NCBI GenBank assembly: GCA_002412595.1
Contig: DHVJ01000064.1
Location: forward strand, 1 to 24,832
DNA: 24,832 nucleotides
Direction of reading: 5' to 3'
DNA from: Anaerolineaceae bacterium UBA5211
Lineage (GTDB): Bacteria > Chloroflexota > Anaerolineae > Anaerolineales > Anaerolineaceae
A program made the translations under genes and the position numbers. The notes under the pieces are model-generated. The model worked only from the letters and a program-made list of their open reading frames with translations. It searched no databases and was not told where the DNA came from. Below are positions 1-7,949 of this stretch, piece after piece (positions within the stretch are counted from its first letter, which is position 1; each line of letters opens with the position of its first letter).

Positions 1-27
1 TCGCAGGTTCGAGCCCTGTTCCGCCCA
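1..27 (+). tRNA. 3' end of a tRNA (partial, isotype undetermined)
   Basis: The first 27 bases fit the T-arm and 3' acceptor strand of a tRNA. A 5-base stem at 3-7 (GCAGG) pairs with 15-19 (CCTGT) around the loop TTCGAGC, followed by the acceptor strand TCCGCCC at 20-26 and a discriminator A at 27. No CCA is encoded. The rest of the gene lies outside the window, so the anticodon cannot be read. An integrase remnant begins about 40 bases downstream, the usual arrangement for elements inserted at a tRNA 3' end. Confidence 0.8.
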
Positions 28-63
28 TTCCACGCTTTATCCATCCTCAAAATCTTATAGATA

Positions 64-375
64 GTGAACTCTGGTTTAAATAAGGGTTTTCCCATGAACC
101 GCACCTCTATCCGCCAATTATTGAAGCGAATCGGGAAAAGAGCAAAAGTCCTGGACGTATACCCTTATCTGTTTCGACATACTTTAGCAATCCAATATTT
201 GTTAATTGGTGGAGATATCTTCACCCCACAAAAATTGCTTGGGCATTCATCACTTGAATTGGTTAAGAGATTTCTGGCAATTGCTGAATCAGATTGTGAA
301 ACTGCTCATAGGAAAGCCAGTCCTGAAGATAACTGGAAATTGTTAAATTATGGACAAATAGAAATAATTTGGTAA
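64..375 (+). pseudogene. Tyrosine recombinase, C-terminal catalytic remnant
   Basis: The 103-residue frame covers only the C-terminal half of a phage-type integrase catalytic domain; such proteins are usually about 300-400 residues. Recognisable are the second-Arg box (FRHT) and the LLGHSS box. The His normally found a few residues before FRHT is Tyr or Pro here (YPYLFRHT), and the catalytic Tyr expected in the final motif is Phe (VKRFLAIAESD). An in-frame stop at 58-60 lies just upstream, so there is no N-terminal half. The piece lies just downstream of a tRNA 3' end and its tail closely resembles a second remnant ending at 1768. Strand exchange should be impossible without the Tyr nucleophile, so this is an inactive relic. 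GTG at 64 and ATG at 94 are both possible starts, but translation is doubtful. Confidence 0.8.
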
Positions 376-405
376 TTAGGCGACAAATTTTCTCATCGTA
401 TCAAT

Positions 406-1431
406 TTAATTGATACCTAATTCGTTGATAATTTTTTCCCATTGTTCATCAAGAATCTTAATTAAATCAATTTCTATTTGAGGGGTCCAGAAGCTTTCTG
501 CTTTATCAACACAATATAATATATATACGTTATATCTTGAATAATAAGAATTTATTAAATATTCTTCTTCACAGATATCATTGTGTTTTATAAATATTGT
601 AGTTTCATATTTGGGATTTGGGTTAATAGCATTTAATACGCTAGTAAAATCTGAATACTCAAAACCATTGTCAGAGAAAATTTTATTAGCATTGTTGGTT
701 GTAAAAATAGTCTCTTCTTCGGATGGAAAAACATTAATTATTATATGTAGCGCAATATCTACAAAGCTATCCTGATGCACCCAAAAATGGCCAAGGATTT
801 CACCAGAATCGTCTTGAGAATACAATTCTTCATACTCCACTGATAATATTTCATTGATTTCCTCAGTACTAATATAAAGAACAGGTAAAATATCGTTAAT
901 AAATTTGCTTTCGAATTGATAAGTCCCCAAGGTTACTTGTTGTATTTTCCCTTCGGGGGAATAAGAAAAATGTATCGTGAAATCTCCAAGATAATATTTT
1001 TCCCATTCATCAATATGGCCAATAATTGATTCCTCATCACCTCCTTGGTTATCTGGTTCACCTAACAAGGAATGAATTTCTTCTTTGTTATTTTCTATGG
1101 TGATATCATCAATTATTACCCCGTTATATTTATCATAGTCTTGAACTCCTTGGTTATAAAGAAATATTGTTTGTATAATGTTTTCTGTTACTGTAATTTC
1201 TATTCCGTCTTCGTAAGAATAATAGTAAATATCTGGTGGAAAATCCTTATTGGCAATAAATTCATTTGGAAATGTATCAAAATAACTTTTTGCTTCATCT
1301 GAATCTATAGACAATCCTAATATTGATAGTGGTGAAATTTGGGTTTTGTTTGGTGCAACCAAATCCAAATCTCTATTTACATTACAAGAAATGAGTAAAA
1401 AGAGAAGTAGAACATGCACAATCTTTTTCAC
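406..1431 (-). CDS. Orphan lipoprotein, hypothetical
   Basis: A 341-residue AT-rich gene starting at GTG (1431-1429) with a good Shine-Dalgarno AAGGGGA about 8 bases upstream. The N-terminus MKKIVHVLLLFLLISC is a lipoprotein signal peptide with lipobox L-I-S-C, so the mature protein should be lipid-anchored outside the cytoplasm. The mature part is acidic. It contains a stretch of the type found in small immunity or lipoprotein-like folds, with segments GIEITVTENIIQTIFLY and later SLLGEPDN, but I do not recognise a named family. It lies between two integrase remnants, in opposite orientation to both, so it is probably cargo of a degraded integrative element. Its function is unknown. Confidence 0.7.
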   Translation of the reverse strand: MKKIVHVLLLFLLISCNVNRDLDLVAPNKTQISPLSILGLSIDSDEAKSYFDTFPNEFIANKDFPPDIYYYSYEDGIEITVTENIIQTIFLYNQGVQDYDKYNGVIIDDITIENNKEEIHSLLGEPDNQGGDEESIIGHIDEWEKYYLGDFTIHFSYSPEGKIQQVTLGTYQFESKFINDILPVLYISTEEINEILSVEYEELYSQDDSGEILGHFWVHQDSFVDIALHIIINVFPSEEETIFTTNNANKIFSDNGFEYSDFTSVLNAINPNPKYETTIFIKHNDICEEEYLINSYYSRYNVYILYCVDKAESFWTPQIEIDLIKILDEQWEKIINELGIN

Positions 1432-1599
1432 GGTTTTTTCCCCTTGAATATCATCATTTACAGATTATATATTAATAACATTTCAAATGAATTCAAGTAA
1501 ATACAAAACTGGTTTGGTAATGAGAGGTAAAGCAATTCTTTCGACAATTTCCAACACAAAGCAAGACATGCCAGTGCTATCAAATCAGGATCCACATCT

Positions 1600-1768
1600 T
1601 TAGCATATTTTTATTTGAATTCTTACGTTAAGATGACGACATTACCTTTCCGTAAAGGATAATAGTTTTTTCTTATCTGGGATGATTTATCGGAATCTAA
1701 CTAATGCTAAAGCAGGTCGTGAAACAGTGCACAGAAAAGCTAGCCTTGTTGATAATTGGAGATTATGA
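1600..1768 (+). pseudogene. Second tyrosine recombinase C-terminal remnant, frameshifted
   Basis: The frame ending in TGA at 1766-1768 reads MIYRNLTNAKAGRET followed by VHRKASLVDNWRL. It aligns with the tail of the first remnant (AIAESDCETAHRKASPEDNW), sharing the E-T-x-H-R-K-A-S-x-x-D-N-W pattern. A Tyr at the nucleophile position is kept (IYRN). Upstream, in another frame from about 1600, LAYFYLNSYVKMTTL fits the segment that follows the Arg box, but it meets stops at about 1660. The gene is therefore truncated and frameshifted. It ends 6 bases before the 5' half of a tRNA-Leu on the opposite strand, which suggests an old integrase-att junction. Confidence 0.65.
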
Positions 1769-1774
1769 AATAAA

Positions 1775-1818
1775 GAGGATTTTAAGTCCTCTGCGTCTGC
1801 CAATTCCGCCACATACAC
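1775..1818 (-). tRNA. tRNA-Leu(UAA) 5' half (fragment)
   Basis: Read on the minus strand from 1818, the sequence has a seven-base acceptor-like start (GTGTATG), then TGGCGGAATTGGCAGACGC, the highly conserved D-arm of bacterial tRNA-Leu. A perfect 5-bp anticodon stem follows (GAGGA at 1791-1787 with TCCTC at 1779-1775) around the loop CTTAAAA, giving anticodon UAA. Immediately after the anticodon stem the sequence changes to the end of the integrase remnant. No variable arm, T-arm or 3' acceptor strand follows, so this cannot be a functional tRNA. It looks like an attachment-site half left by integration into, or rearrangement at, a tRNA-Leu gene. Confidence 0.75.
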
Positions 1819-1989
1819 CATATATGGAAATTTCTTGGTATGTTTAGCTAATCTTCCCAGATATAGGGGTGTTGCTCTCCTCCTTTCTTAAGAATAATCC
1901 TCAGTGTTATTCTGTCTTATCTAAATATATAATAAAGACTTAAGATAATCAAACTTTTTTATCCTTCCAAATGGATATTTGAAATATAT

Positions 1990-3096
1990 ATGAATAAATG
2001 TTGCATAAACTGTTTCTATGATAAATACTTAAAGAATTTTATTGAAGAATCCGGGCAAATTGGGGATTGTGATTACTGCGGTTCGATAAATATTGCTTGC
2101 ATTGATATCAATAAAATTGCTCTTATTCTGGAACCATTATTATCACTTTACTCCCCTATAGAGGAGTTTGTGTCAAGCGAAGAAATGAAAAATGGCCAGT
2201 ATATGGAAAATGGCTATTTTCATGAGTTCACATTCTTATGGGAAGAATTACTATACAATTGGGAATTATTCGATGACCCCCTTATTGATGCAAATAAAGT
2301 CGAGACTTTAATAGAAGACATAGTTTGGGAATTAGGACTCAATGAACAAATTCTGCAATCCTTTGTTATGGTTGAAAGTGATTATTACGGTGAAGGTAAA
2401 TTTACATCTGAAATTATGAGGGATTATTGGGATGAGTTTTGTAATGATATTAAATTTGATAATAGGTTTTTTGTAAGTGCAGAAATTCAAAAAGAATTAC
2501 TTAATCCATTACACCAAATATTCCCTTATATTACTATCTATCCAGAAAGTAAAGAAATCTTCTATCGAGCAAGAATTCAAAGGGATAAAGATAAAATCAA
2601 AATAGAAGATATGGGAATTCCCCAAATAGAATATAGAAGACCAGGAAGGGCTAATCCATTCCCAATAGGATATTTGTATCTTGCATCTAATGAATTGACC
2701 GCTATTACAGAAGTCAGACCTGATATTAGTGAGATAGTTACTGTTGGAAAATTTATATTAAATAAATCTCTTCCGATTCTTGATATTTCGCATATAAAAC
2801 CTCCATTCGATTGGGGTTGGGATATTCGGATTTATTACAAATATGTGCGCTTTTTGTTGTTTTTAGGTAATGAACTATCCAAACCACTAGCTCCCTACCA
2901 AGAAGCAATCGAATATATCCCAACGCAATTCCTGTGTGGATTTATAAAATCTGAAGGTATTAAGGGAATTAAATATCGCAGTCATAGAGGACCAGGGAAT
3001 AATTATGTGTTTTTTTCTGAGGAATCGTTTAAATATAACGAATTAAAAACATATAAAATCGAATCAATTGAGTATAAATTTTCAGAGCAAAAATAA
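1990..3096 (+). CDS. RES-domain protein with zinc-binding HEPN/RES-type N-terminus
   Basis: A 368-residue protein. Residues 1-34 carry two CxxC pairs (C5/C8 and C27/C30), a small zinc-binding module. A helical middle region of about 35-170 fits the HEPN/RES N-terminal type domain. Residues 190-355 form a RES domain: YRAR at 192-195, RANP at 220-223, then YLYLAS and TAITEVRP with E241 and R243, LPILDIS, and the C-terminal GIKGIKYRS...GNNYVFF. RES toxins such as MbcT degrade NAD+ (established for the family). The characterised ones are paired with an Xre/MbcA-type antitoxin, and no such gene is visible next to this one. The N-terminal extension suggests a variant controlled in cis or by another partner. 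It is AT-rich, in an island with integrase debris. The ATG start has no clear Shine-Dalgarno. Confidence 0.75.
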   Translation: MNKCCINCFYDKYLKNFIEESGQIGDCDYCGSINIACIDINKIALILEPLLSLYSPIEEFVSSEEMKNGQYMENGYFHEFTFLWEELLYNWELFDDPLIDANKVETLIEDIVWELGLNEQILQSFVMVESDYYGEGKFTSEIMRDYWDEFCNDIKFDNRFFVSAEIQKELLNPLHQIFPYITIYPESKEIFYRARIQRDKDKIKIEDMGIPQIEYRRPGRANPFPIGYLYLASNELTAITEVRPDISEIVTVGKFILNKSLPILDISHIKPPFDWGWDIRIYYKYVRFLLFLGNELSKPLAPYQEAIEYIPTQFLCGFIKSEGIKGIKYRSHRGPGNNYVFFSEESFKYNELKTYKIESIEYKFSEQK

Positions 3097-3359
3097 ATTG
3101 AGTACAAACCAACCAGGAAAATATTTACAATTTAACTCTTAACGAACCTACGTGAATGTCTTTACCTATCCTTTTTTAACCTATTCTACTTACCTTTTAA
3201 ATCAGCCTGCCCATTTTTTTTAGACTATTTATCAATTGAAATGGCAAGGCATTATTTAGAAATATTTGATGGTGATTCGGTTAAAATCCATCAAGAACAT
3301 AGGGTTATTGATTCAATATTTTTAACAAAGAAAATTTTCACATTATATAGATAATATTT
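3097..3359. other. AT-rich intergenic stretch, no convincing gene
   Basis: This gap downstream of the RES gene is strongly AT-rich. The only open stretch is a 37-codon frame at 3241-3354 (+) beginning MARHYLEIFDG, with no ribosome binding site and no family I recognise. I see no terminator hairpin or repeat. Confidence 0.4.
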
Positions 3360-3485
3360 TTACTTATATAAAAGTTCCCCATGACATTCCTTAAATTTAA
3401 GGGGTTTGCCTTGTGAATTCTTTGCTCCACATGGGCAAGGGGCATAGGGTTTAACACCTGGAAATTGAATATAAATAGAAAGTTT
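3360..3485 (-). pseudogene. SEC-C motif protein, C-terminal remnant
   Basis: On the minus strand an open segment of about 41 codons ends at the stop at 3362-3360 and reads VKPYAPCPCGAKNSQGK followed by PLKFKECHGELLYK. The C-P-C-G...K-x-C-H-G pattern is the SEC-C zinc-binding motif found at the C-terminus of SecA and of many small or defence-associated proteins. An in-frame stop lies directly upstream and there is no start codon, so only the tail of a larger gene survives. It falls within the AT-rich, integrase-littered region. Confidence 0.6.
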
Positions 3486-3559
3486 TTACTTTTGATTATT
3501 AAATAATCATTTTAATAGTAAGCATTCTTTTTTCTATTTCACTTACTATTCCTTTTGAT

Positions 3560-4906
3560 TTACATCTCCCGCCTCATCATATTCCTCGCCCGTAGCGATA
3601 CCTGGATGAACTTGCGCAGGTGGCGCAGCGGATGGATCTTGCTTTTCTCATCGCCGTAAATAGTGCGAATGCCCACCCAGCCAATCGGATAGCCGTGCAT
3701 CAGGCAGTACACGATCATCTCCACCTCAAACTCGTAACCGGACTCGGCCGATTTGTGCAGCACTTCCATCAAGCGCCGGCTGATCAGGCGGTAACCGGAC
3801 TGGTTGTCCGGGATGTCGTGCGCCACCGCCCAGGAGAACAGCAGCGTGCCCAGCGTGTTGCTGATGCGCCTGACCTTTGGCATTTTTCGGAAATCGCGCT
3901 TGCCGATGATCAGATCCTTCTGTCCATTACGGTATGCCTCCAGGAAAGCCGGAATCTCCTGCGGGTCGTGCTGTCCGTCGCCGTCCAAAGTCACGATATA
4001 GTCATACCCTGAATCCAACGCCTGGCGGATGCCGGTCTGCAGCGCCGCACCTTTGCCCTGGTTTTTGCGGTAAGAAATCACCGTTGCGCCGGCTTTTCTG
4101 GCCTGCCGGGCAGTTCCGTCCGTGGAGCCATCATCTACGACCAGTACCGGCAAATAAGTTTTGGCAGCGCACACAACCTCGGCAATGCCGCCCTCTTCGT
4201 TATAGGCTGCAATTAAAACCAGTCCTTTATTCTTCTTTTTAGTTGACATTTCAACCTTCCTTTCCAAACCATTTAAACCATCCACTTTCTGAAAACGTTC
4301 ATCGGAATTTTCTCCATGGACATTCTTTTTATGGAATTTGAAATATATAAACGCTGCGGACACCAACACAATCGTAAAGACCCACAGCACAATCTGGATT
4401 ATCCCATAGGTTTGCTGGATGCCTTCAGCGTATAGAAATCCCAACGCCACCAGCAGTGCTGACTTGATCAATTCACCCAACACCAGCAGTGTAATCCAAC
4501 GCCGTACGGCCACACGCTGAAGCCCGACCGCGATCAAAGTCGGGATGGGTAATCCAACCGTCATTTTGGACAGAAATATCATGCGCGGCGCATATTTTTG
4601 GACATCCTCACCCAGGCGTTCAATACTGGCCGGATCAATTTTTAGTTTCGCGGTGATGCGTTGGATCCATTCCGGCTTGCCAAAACGGCCCAGGCTGTAC
4701 CAGCCCAGGTCGGCGGTCAGGTTGCCCGTCACAATAGCCAAATATGCTGGTAAAGGCAGAAGTTTGCCGACAGCAATGCCCGCGCCAGCCACTAACAGCG
4801 TGATCGGCCCTTCCGCGAAAGTAGCCAGCCATAAAATGCCGTACGGCAAAATACTGGCAATATTAATTGAACTAAGGAAAGTAAGCATAAATAACGAGCC
4901 TTCCAT
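3560..4906 (-). CDS. VTT (DedA/SNARE-associated) domain fused to GT2 glycosyltransferase
   Basis: A 448-residue protein in two parts. Residues 1-190 are a multi-spanning membrane region of the DedA/VTT type (GPITLLVAGAGIAVGK, then TADLGWYSLGRFGK and RMIFLSKMTVGLP), ending in a membrane segment at about 168-190. After a charged linker, residues 226-448 are a family 2 glycosyltransferase of the dolichyl-phosphate-mannose-synthase type: AAYNEEGG at 233-240, VVDDGSTDG at 256-264, DGDGQHDPQEI at 308-318. It probably transfers a sugar to a polyprenyl phosphate at the membrane; DedA proteins are linked to lipid-carrier transport. ATG 4888 (residue 7) has GGAAGG upstream and may be the true start. 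An in-frame ATG at 4249 (residue 220) is preceded by GGAAAGGAAGG, so a separate 229-residue glycosyltransferase may also be made. Confidence 0.85.
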   Translation of the reverse strand: MEGSLFMLTFLSSINIASILPYGILWLATFAEGPITLLVAGAGIAVGKLLPLPAYLAIVTGNLTADLGWYSLGRFGKPEWIQRITAKLKIDPASIERLGEDVQKYAPRMIFLSKMTVGLPIPTLIAVGLQRVAVRRWITLLVLGELIKSALLVALGFLYAEGIQQTYGIIQIVLWVFTIVLVSAAFIYFKFHKKNVHGENSDERFQKVDGLNGLERKVEMSTKKKNKGLVLIAAYNEEGGIAEVVCAAKTYLPVLVVDDGSTDGTARQARKAGATVISYRKNQGKGAALQTGIRQALDSGYDYIVTLDGDGQHDPQEIPAFLEAYRNGQKDLIIGKRDFRKMPKVRRISNTLGTLLFSWAVAHDIPDNQSGYRLISRRLMEVLHKSAESGYEFEVEMIVYCLMHGYPIGWVGIRTIYGDEKSKIHPLRHLRKFIQVSLRARNMMRREM

Positions 4907-5080
4907 TTTGATCGGTCAGTTAACCATAATGGCAAATTCTTTCGGTTGCCATTTATTTAGATTTTAGCCAGAAAGGCTGCGCGGCGCGTCGCCCAAAGGG
5001 AGGATTCAAAGCCCATCCAAAGTATGATTATTGCCTGCGAATTATCCATCTCTGGGACGGTTGCCGGAGAGCCAAATTAG

Positions 5081-6190
5081 GTGAAAATTATACTGACTTT
5101 GCTGAATTTTACAAATAATTCGCTCGACTCGAATAGAGAAAGCTGGAACGTTCAAATGTCAAGGAAAATCAAGAAAAAATTAATCATATCGACAATTATT
5201 TTGTTTCTATTAATCACGGCTTATCTGGCAGCCGATCGTTATCTGATCCGGCACGTCGAGATTGCCGATGTAAGCGCCTACGCCAGCGCAGTTGCCCAAA
5301 CCACTTCCGCGGATGGCAGCGTCACAGTTGCCACCGCAGCCGTACCCACCGCGCAAGCGGCGGATGCGCAAGTAACCGAGGATCTAGCCGAAGACCAGCC
5401 GGCAGTTGTAGAAAATACGGATAGTACGATCACTTATGACGATTGGAACTATCAAAGTGATGCTATCTCCATCTCAATAACAGAATATTCCAGCGGCAGC
5501 GGAAACGATGCCTTGACTTATTATGTGGCCGATGTGGTGGTTTCGGACGCCACTCAATTGAGCAGCGCCTTCGCCGACAACCAGTTCGGCACCAATATCA
5601 TCACTTACACCTCTGAAATTGCCGCGGACAACAATGCCATCTTCGCCATCAACGGTGATTATTATGGCTTCCGCGACGACGGCATCCTCATCCGCAACGG
5701 CGTAATTTACCGCGATGATCCCGCCCGAACCGGGCTGGCCTTCTACCTGGATGGCAGCATGCAGGTTTATGACGAAATCCAAACCAGTGCGGAAGAACTG
5801 CTGGCGGCCGGTGTGTGGAACACGCTTTCCTTCGGCCCGGCCCTTTTAGATGACGGTGCTATTGTGGAGAACCTGTCCACGGTTGAGATTGATACCAATT
5901 TCGGCAACCACCCCATCCAGGGCGACCAGCCCCGCACCGGCATCGGTATCATCGATAACAACCACTTCGTCTTTATTGTGGTGGACGGGCGCAGCAAAGG
6001 CTACAGCATGGGCGTGTCCCTGGATGAGTTCGCTGAAATATTCCAACAGTTGGGCTGCACGGAAGCCTATAACCTGGATGGCGGCGGATCATCCACCATG
6101 TACTTCCTGGGACGCGTGGTCAACAACCCGCTGGGCAAGAACAAGGAACGCGGCACCAGCGATATCCTGTTCATTGGCGCTGAGGCGTAA
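5081..6190 (+). CDS. Membrane-anchored phosphodiester glycosidase (NAGPA-like) domain protein
   Basis: A 369-residue protein. After a basic stretch (SRKIKKK) there is a single membrane segment (LIISTIILFLLITAYLAA, about 34-51), then an Ala/Thr/Val-rich low-complexity linker to about residue 115. A C-terminal domain of the phosphodiester glycosidase family (NAGPA, formerly DUF2233, often labelled exopolysaccharide biosynthesis protein) follows. Landmarks are FAINGDYYGFRDDGILIRNG, the LSFGPALL segment, FVFIVVDGRS and the hallmark NLDGGGSSTM near the C-terminus. Relatives cleave sugar-phosphodiester bonds, so a cell-surface glycopolymer role is inferred. The GTG start at 5081 is one choice; ATG 5156, just before the basic stretch, is equally plausible. 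The gene is divergent from the VTT/GT2 gene with 174 bases between them. Confidence 0.85.
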   Translation: MKIILTLLNFTNNSLDSNRESWNVQMSRKIKKKLIISTIILFLLITAYLAADRYLIRHVEIADVSAYASAVAQTTSADGSVTVATAAVPTAQAADAQVTEDLAEDQPAVVENTDSTITYDDWNYQSDAISISITEYSSGSGNDALTYYVADVVVSDATQLSSAFADNQFGTNIITYTSEIAADNNAIFAINGDYYGFRDDGILIRNGVIYRDDPARTGLAFYLDGSMQVYDEIQTSAEELLAAGVWNTLSFGPALLDDGAIVENLSTVEIDTNFGNHPIQGDQPRTGIGIIDNNHFVFIVVDGRSKGYSMGVSLDEFAEIFQQLGCTEAYNLDGGGSSTMYFLGRVVNNPLGKNKERGTSDILFIGAEA

Positions 6191-6298
6191 TGCAAGCAAC
6201 TTTAACAAATCCGGATCGCTATATTAAATGATTGTAACCTTGCCTCAATCAAACTTTGAGGACCTCGAATTAACATTAAATTTCGAAGGAGAAATGCC

Positions 6299-6514
6299 AT
6301 GGAAGTAATGACGTTTGGTGGCCCGGGAGGTCAAGGCGGTGGTCCGGGAGGACCGGGAGGTCCGGGAGGTGGGCATTGGGGCCCTCCTCCACCGCGCCGG
6401 CCCATGGGCGGCCGTTGGTTCCGCCGGCGCCCTTACGGATACGGCCGAGGCTGTGGCTGCTTCACGTTGGCCATTCTGGCCGCGCTGCTGGCCCTGGGCG
6501 GCGTTATATTCTAG
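6299..6514 (+). CDS. Small Gly/Pro/Arg-rich single-pass membrane protein
   Basis: A 71-residue protein with a strong ribosome binding site (AAGGAG, 8 bases before ATG). The N-terminal 40 residues are low-complexity Gly-Pro (GGPGGPGGPGGG), then Pro and Arg-rich (GRWFRRRPYGYGRG). A short Cys pair (CGC) leads into a hydrophobic C-terminal helix (FTLAILAALLALGGVIF). Overlapping reading frames in the same GC-rich segment are shadows; this one has the ribosome binding site and the sensible membrane segment. It is followed 20 bases later by a strong terminator, which supports a real transcript. I do not recognise a family. Basic Gly-rich tails of this sort are compatible with an envelope-associated peptide. 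Confidence 0.65.
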   Translation: MEVMTFGGPGGQGGGPGGPGGPGGGHWGPPPPRRPMGGRWFRRRPYGYGRGCGCFTLAILAALLALGGVIF

Positions 6515-6533
6515 GATATAGCCAGGTAACAAC

Positions 6534-6566
6534 AAAGAGCCTCCCTTATCAAGGTGAGGCTCTTTT
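6534..6566 (+). terminator. Rho-independent terminator
   Basis: The sequence AAGAGCCTC at 6535-6543 pairs with GAGGCTCTT at 6556-6564, with a further CCTT/AAGG pairing inside the loop, and the stem runs into a TTTT tract. It lies 20 bases after the stop of the small Gly-rich gene. Confidence 0.9.
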
Positions 6567-6731
6567 CTATTCCCCCAACTATTAAACACAGTTGCATGAT
6601 TGGTTTACATCACCTGAGGTATTGAGATTTTCGTTATTTCCTATACGCAGCTTATAAATTAACCTTTTTGTTCTCCCGCTTTCATCACCAGATTAATAGT
6701 CTTTTTTTCATTATTTACTTCTTTTTAATAC

Positions 6732-6761
6732 TTGAAGTCTGTTTTGTTATGTTTGTATAAT
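6732..6761 (+). promoter_or_regulatory. Sigma-70-type promoter for the lipoprotein gene
   Basis: TTGAAG at 6732-6737 and TATAAT at 6756-6761 are separated by 18 bases. The position places the transcription start at about 6768, between the longer potential start of the downstream reading frame and the lipoprotein ATG at 6813. This argues for the later start. Confidence 0.6.
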
Positions 6762-6812
6762 GAAATCGTATATTTTACGAATAGAATGGCTAATTTACCA
6801 AGAGAGGAAGAT

Positions 6813-7949
6813 ATGTCGAGGATTAATTTTAGTATTTTATTTATCTCACTTCTATTGATCATCTCGCTCGCTTGCAGCATATCATTTAATTCCAACAGCG
6901 ATCAAGCCAACGCCCCTTCAGAGGCAGAGCAAACCCTATCCGCCATCTATGCCGGTTACACGGCCGAAGCCCTGGCGCAGCCCGCGCAGGAAGGACTCCC
7001 TGCTGAGCAGCCCGCTTCCGAGCAAGCCCCAGCGGCAACCGCTATCACGCACACCCTCATCCCCGGCAATCCCGGTTCGCCCGACCAGGAGAAGGATGAG
7101 ATTGACACCTCCAACACGGCAGGGGATAAACTGGCCCTGGGTGACTCCTTCCGCTTAGGCAATTTCGAGCGGCCCTTCACCCAGGATAGCATGCTATATA
7201 AGCAGGAAAACGACCTGTTCTACCTGGAACTTTCTGAGGACGATGATTTCTATATCTTCTCGCTGGAACTGATCGGCCCCGCAGAAGACGGCACGCTTTC
7301 GGCGCACTACGGCATCGAGTTCGATTCCGACAAGGACGGGCGCGGGGACGTGCTGTTGTGGGCCAGAGGCGGCGACCATCCCGACTGGACCATCGAAGAT
7401 GTGATGGTATTACGGGATAGCAACGATGACGTGGGCGGCTCCAGCCCAGTCGTGCCGGACAGCCGCGACGGGGACGGCTACGACGAAGTGCTCTTCTCAG
7501 CCGACGTTCTGGACGACCCGGACGCCGCCTGGCAGCGCATCGACCCCAACGATAGCAACGTCATCCAACTGGCCATCAAAAAGGGCCTGATCGACGAGGG
7601 GCGCTACTTCTGGAAAGGCTGGGCGGACAGCGGCGTGGCCGACCCGTCCAGGTTCGATTACAACGACAGCTACAGCGAGGAGCAGGCCGGCTCGCCCAAC
7701 AAGAACAGCAGCCTATATCCGGTCGGCCAGCTTAACCTGATGGACAGCACATGCTGGGTGGCTTATAACTTCGAGGCCAGCGGCAAAGAATTAGGCGGCT
7801 GCTACCAATTGGCGCCCGAACCGACCAAAGCGCCCGCCACACAGACGCCCTGCTCCGGCACCTGCAACACCGGCACCTCGCAGCGCTGCTGCACCTGCCA
7901 GGGTTGGGAATGGACGGCGAATGGCTGCCGGCTGATTCCGCCGTCGTAA
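6813..7949 (+). CDS. Secreted lipoprotein with Cys-rich C-terminus, hypothetical
   Basis: From ATG 6813 (Shine-Dalgarno GAGAGGAAG at 6801-6809) the 378-residue product begins MSRINFSILFISLLLIISLAC, a signal peptide with lipobox S-L-A-C. The frame is open further upstream to 6732, but that extension overlaps a good promoter and lacks a binding site. After an Ala/Pro/Glu-rich linker the body is rich in Asp and Gly (FDSDKDGRGDVLLWARGG, then DSRDGDGYDEVLF), resembling calcium-binding surface domains. The C-terminal 35 residues after APEPTKAPATQTPCSGTC hold a Cys cluster with a CCTCQGW core, probably disulfide-bonded. I know of no assigned function. The GC content matches the chromosome backbone. 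Confidence 0.75.
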   Translation: MSRINFSILFISLLLIISLACSISFNSNSDQANAPSEAEQTLSAIYAGYTAEALAQPAQEGLPAEQPASEQAPAATAITHTLIPGNPGSPDQEKDEIDTSNTAGDKLALGDSFRLGNFERPFTQDSMLYKQENDLFYLELSEDDDFYIFSLELIGPAEDGTLSAHYGIEFDSDKDGRGDVLLWARGGDHPDWTIEDVMVLRDSNDDVGGSSPVVPDSRDGDGYDEVLFSADVLDDPDAAWQRIDPNDSNVIQLAIKKGLIDEGRYFWKGWADSGVADPSRFDYNDSYSEEQAGSPNKNSSLYPVGQLNLMDSTCWVAYNFEASGKELGGCYQLAPEPTKAPATQTPCSGTCNTGTSQRCCTCQGWEWTANGCRLIPPS

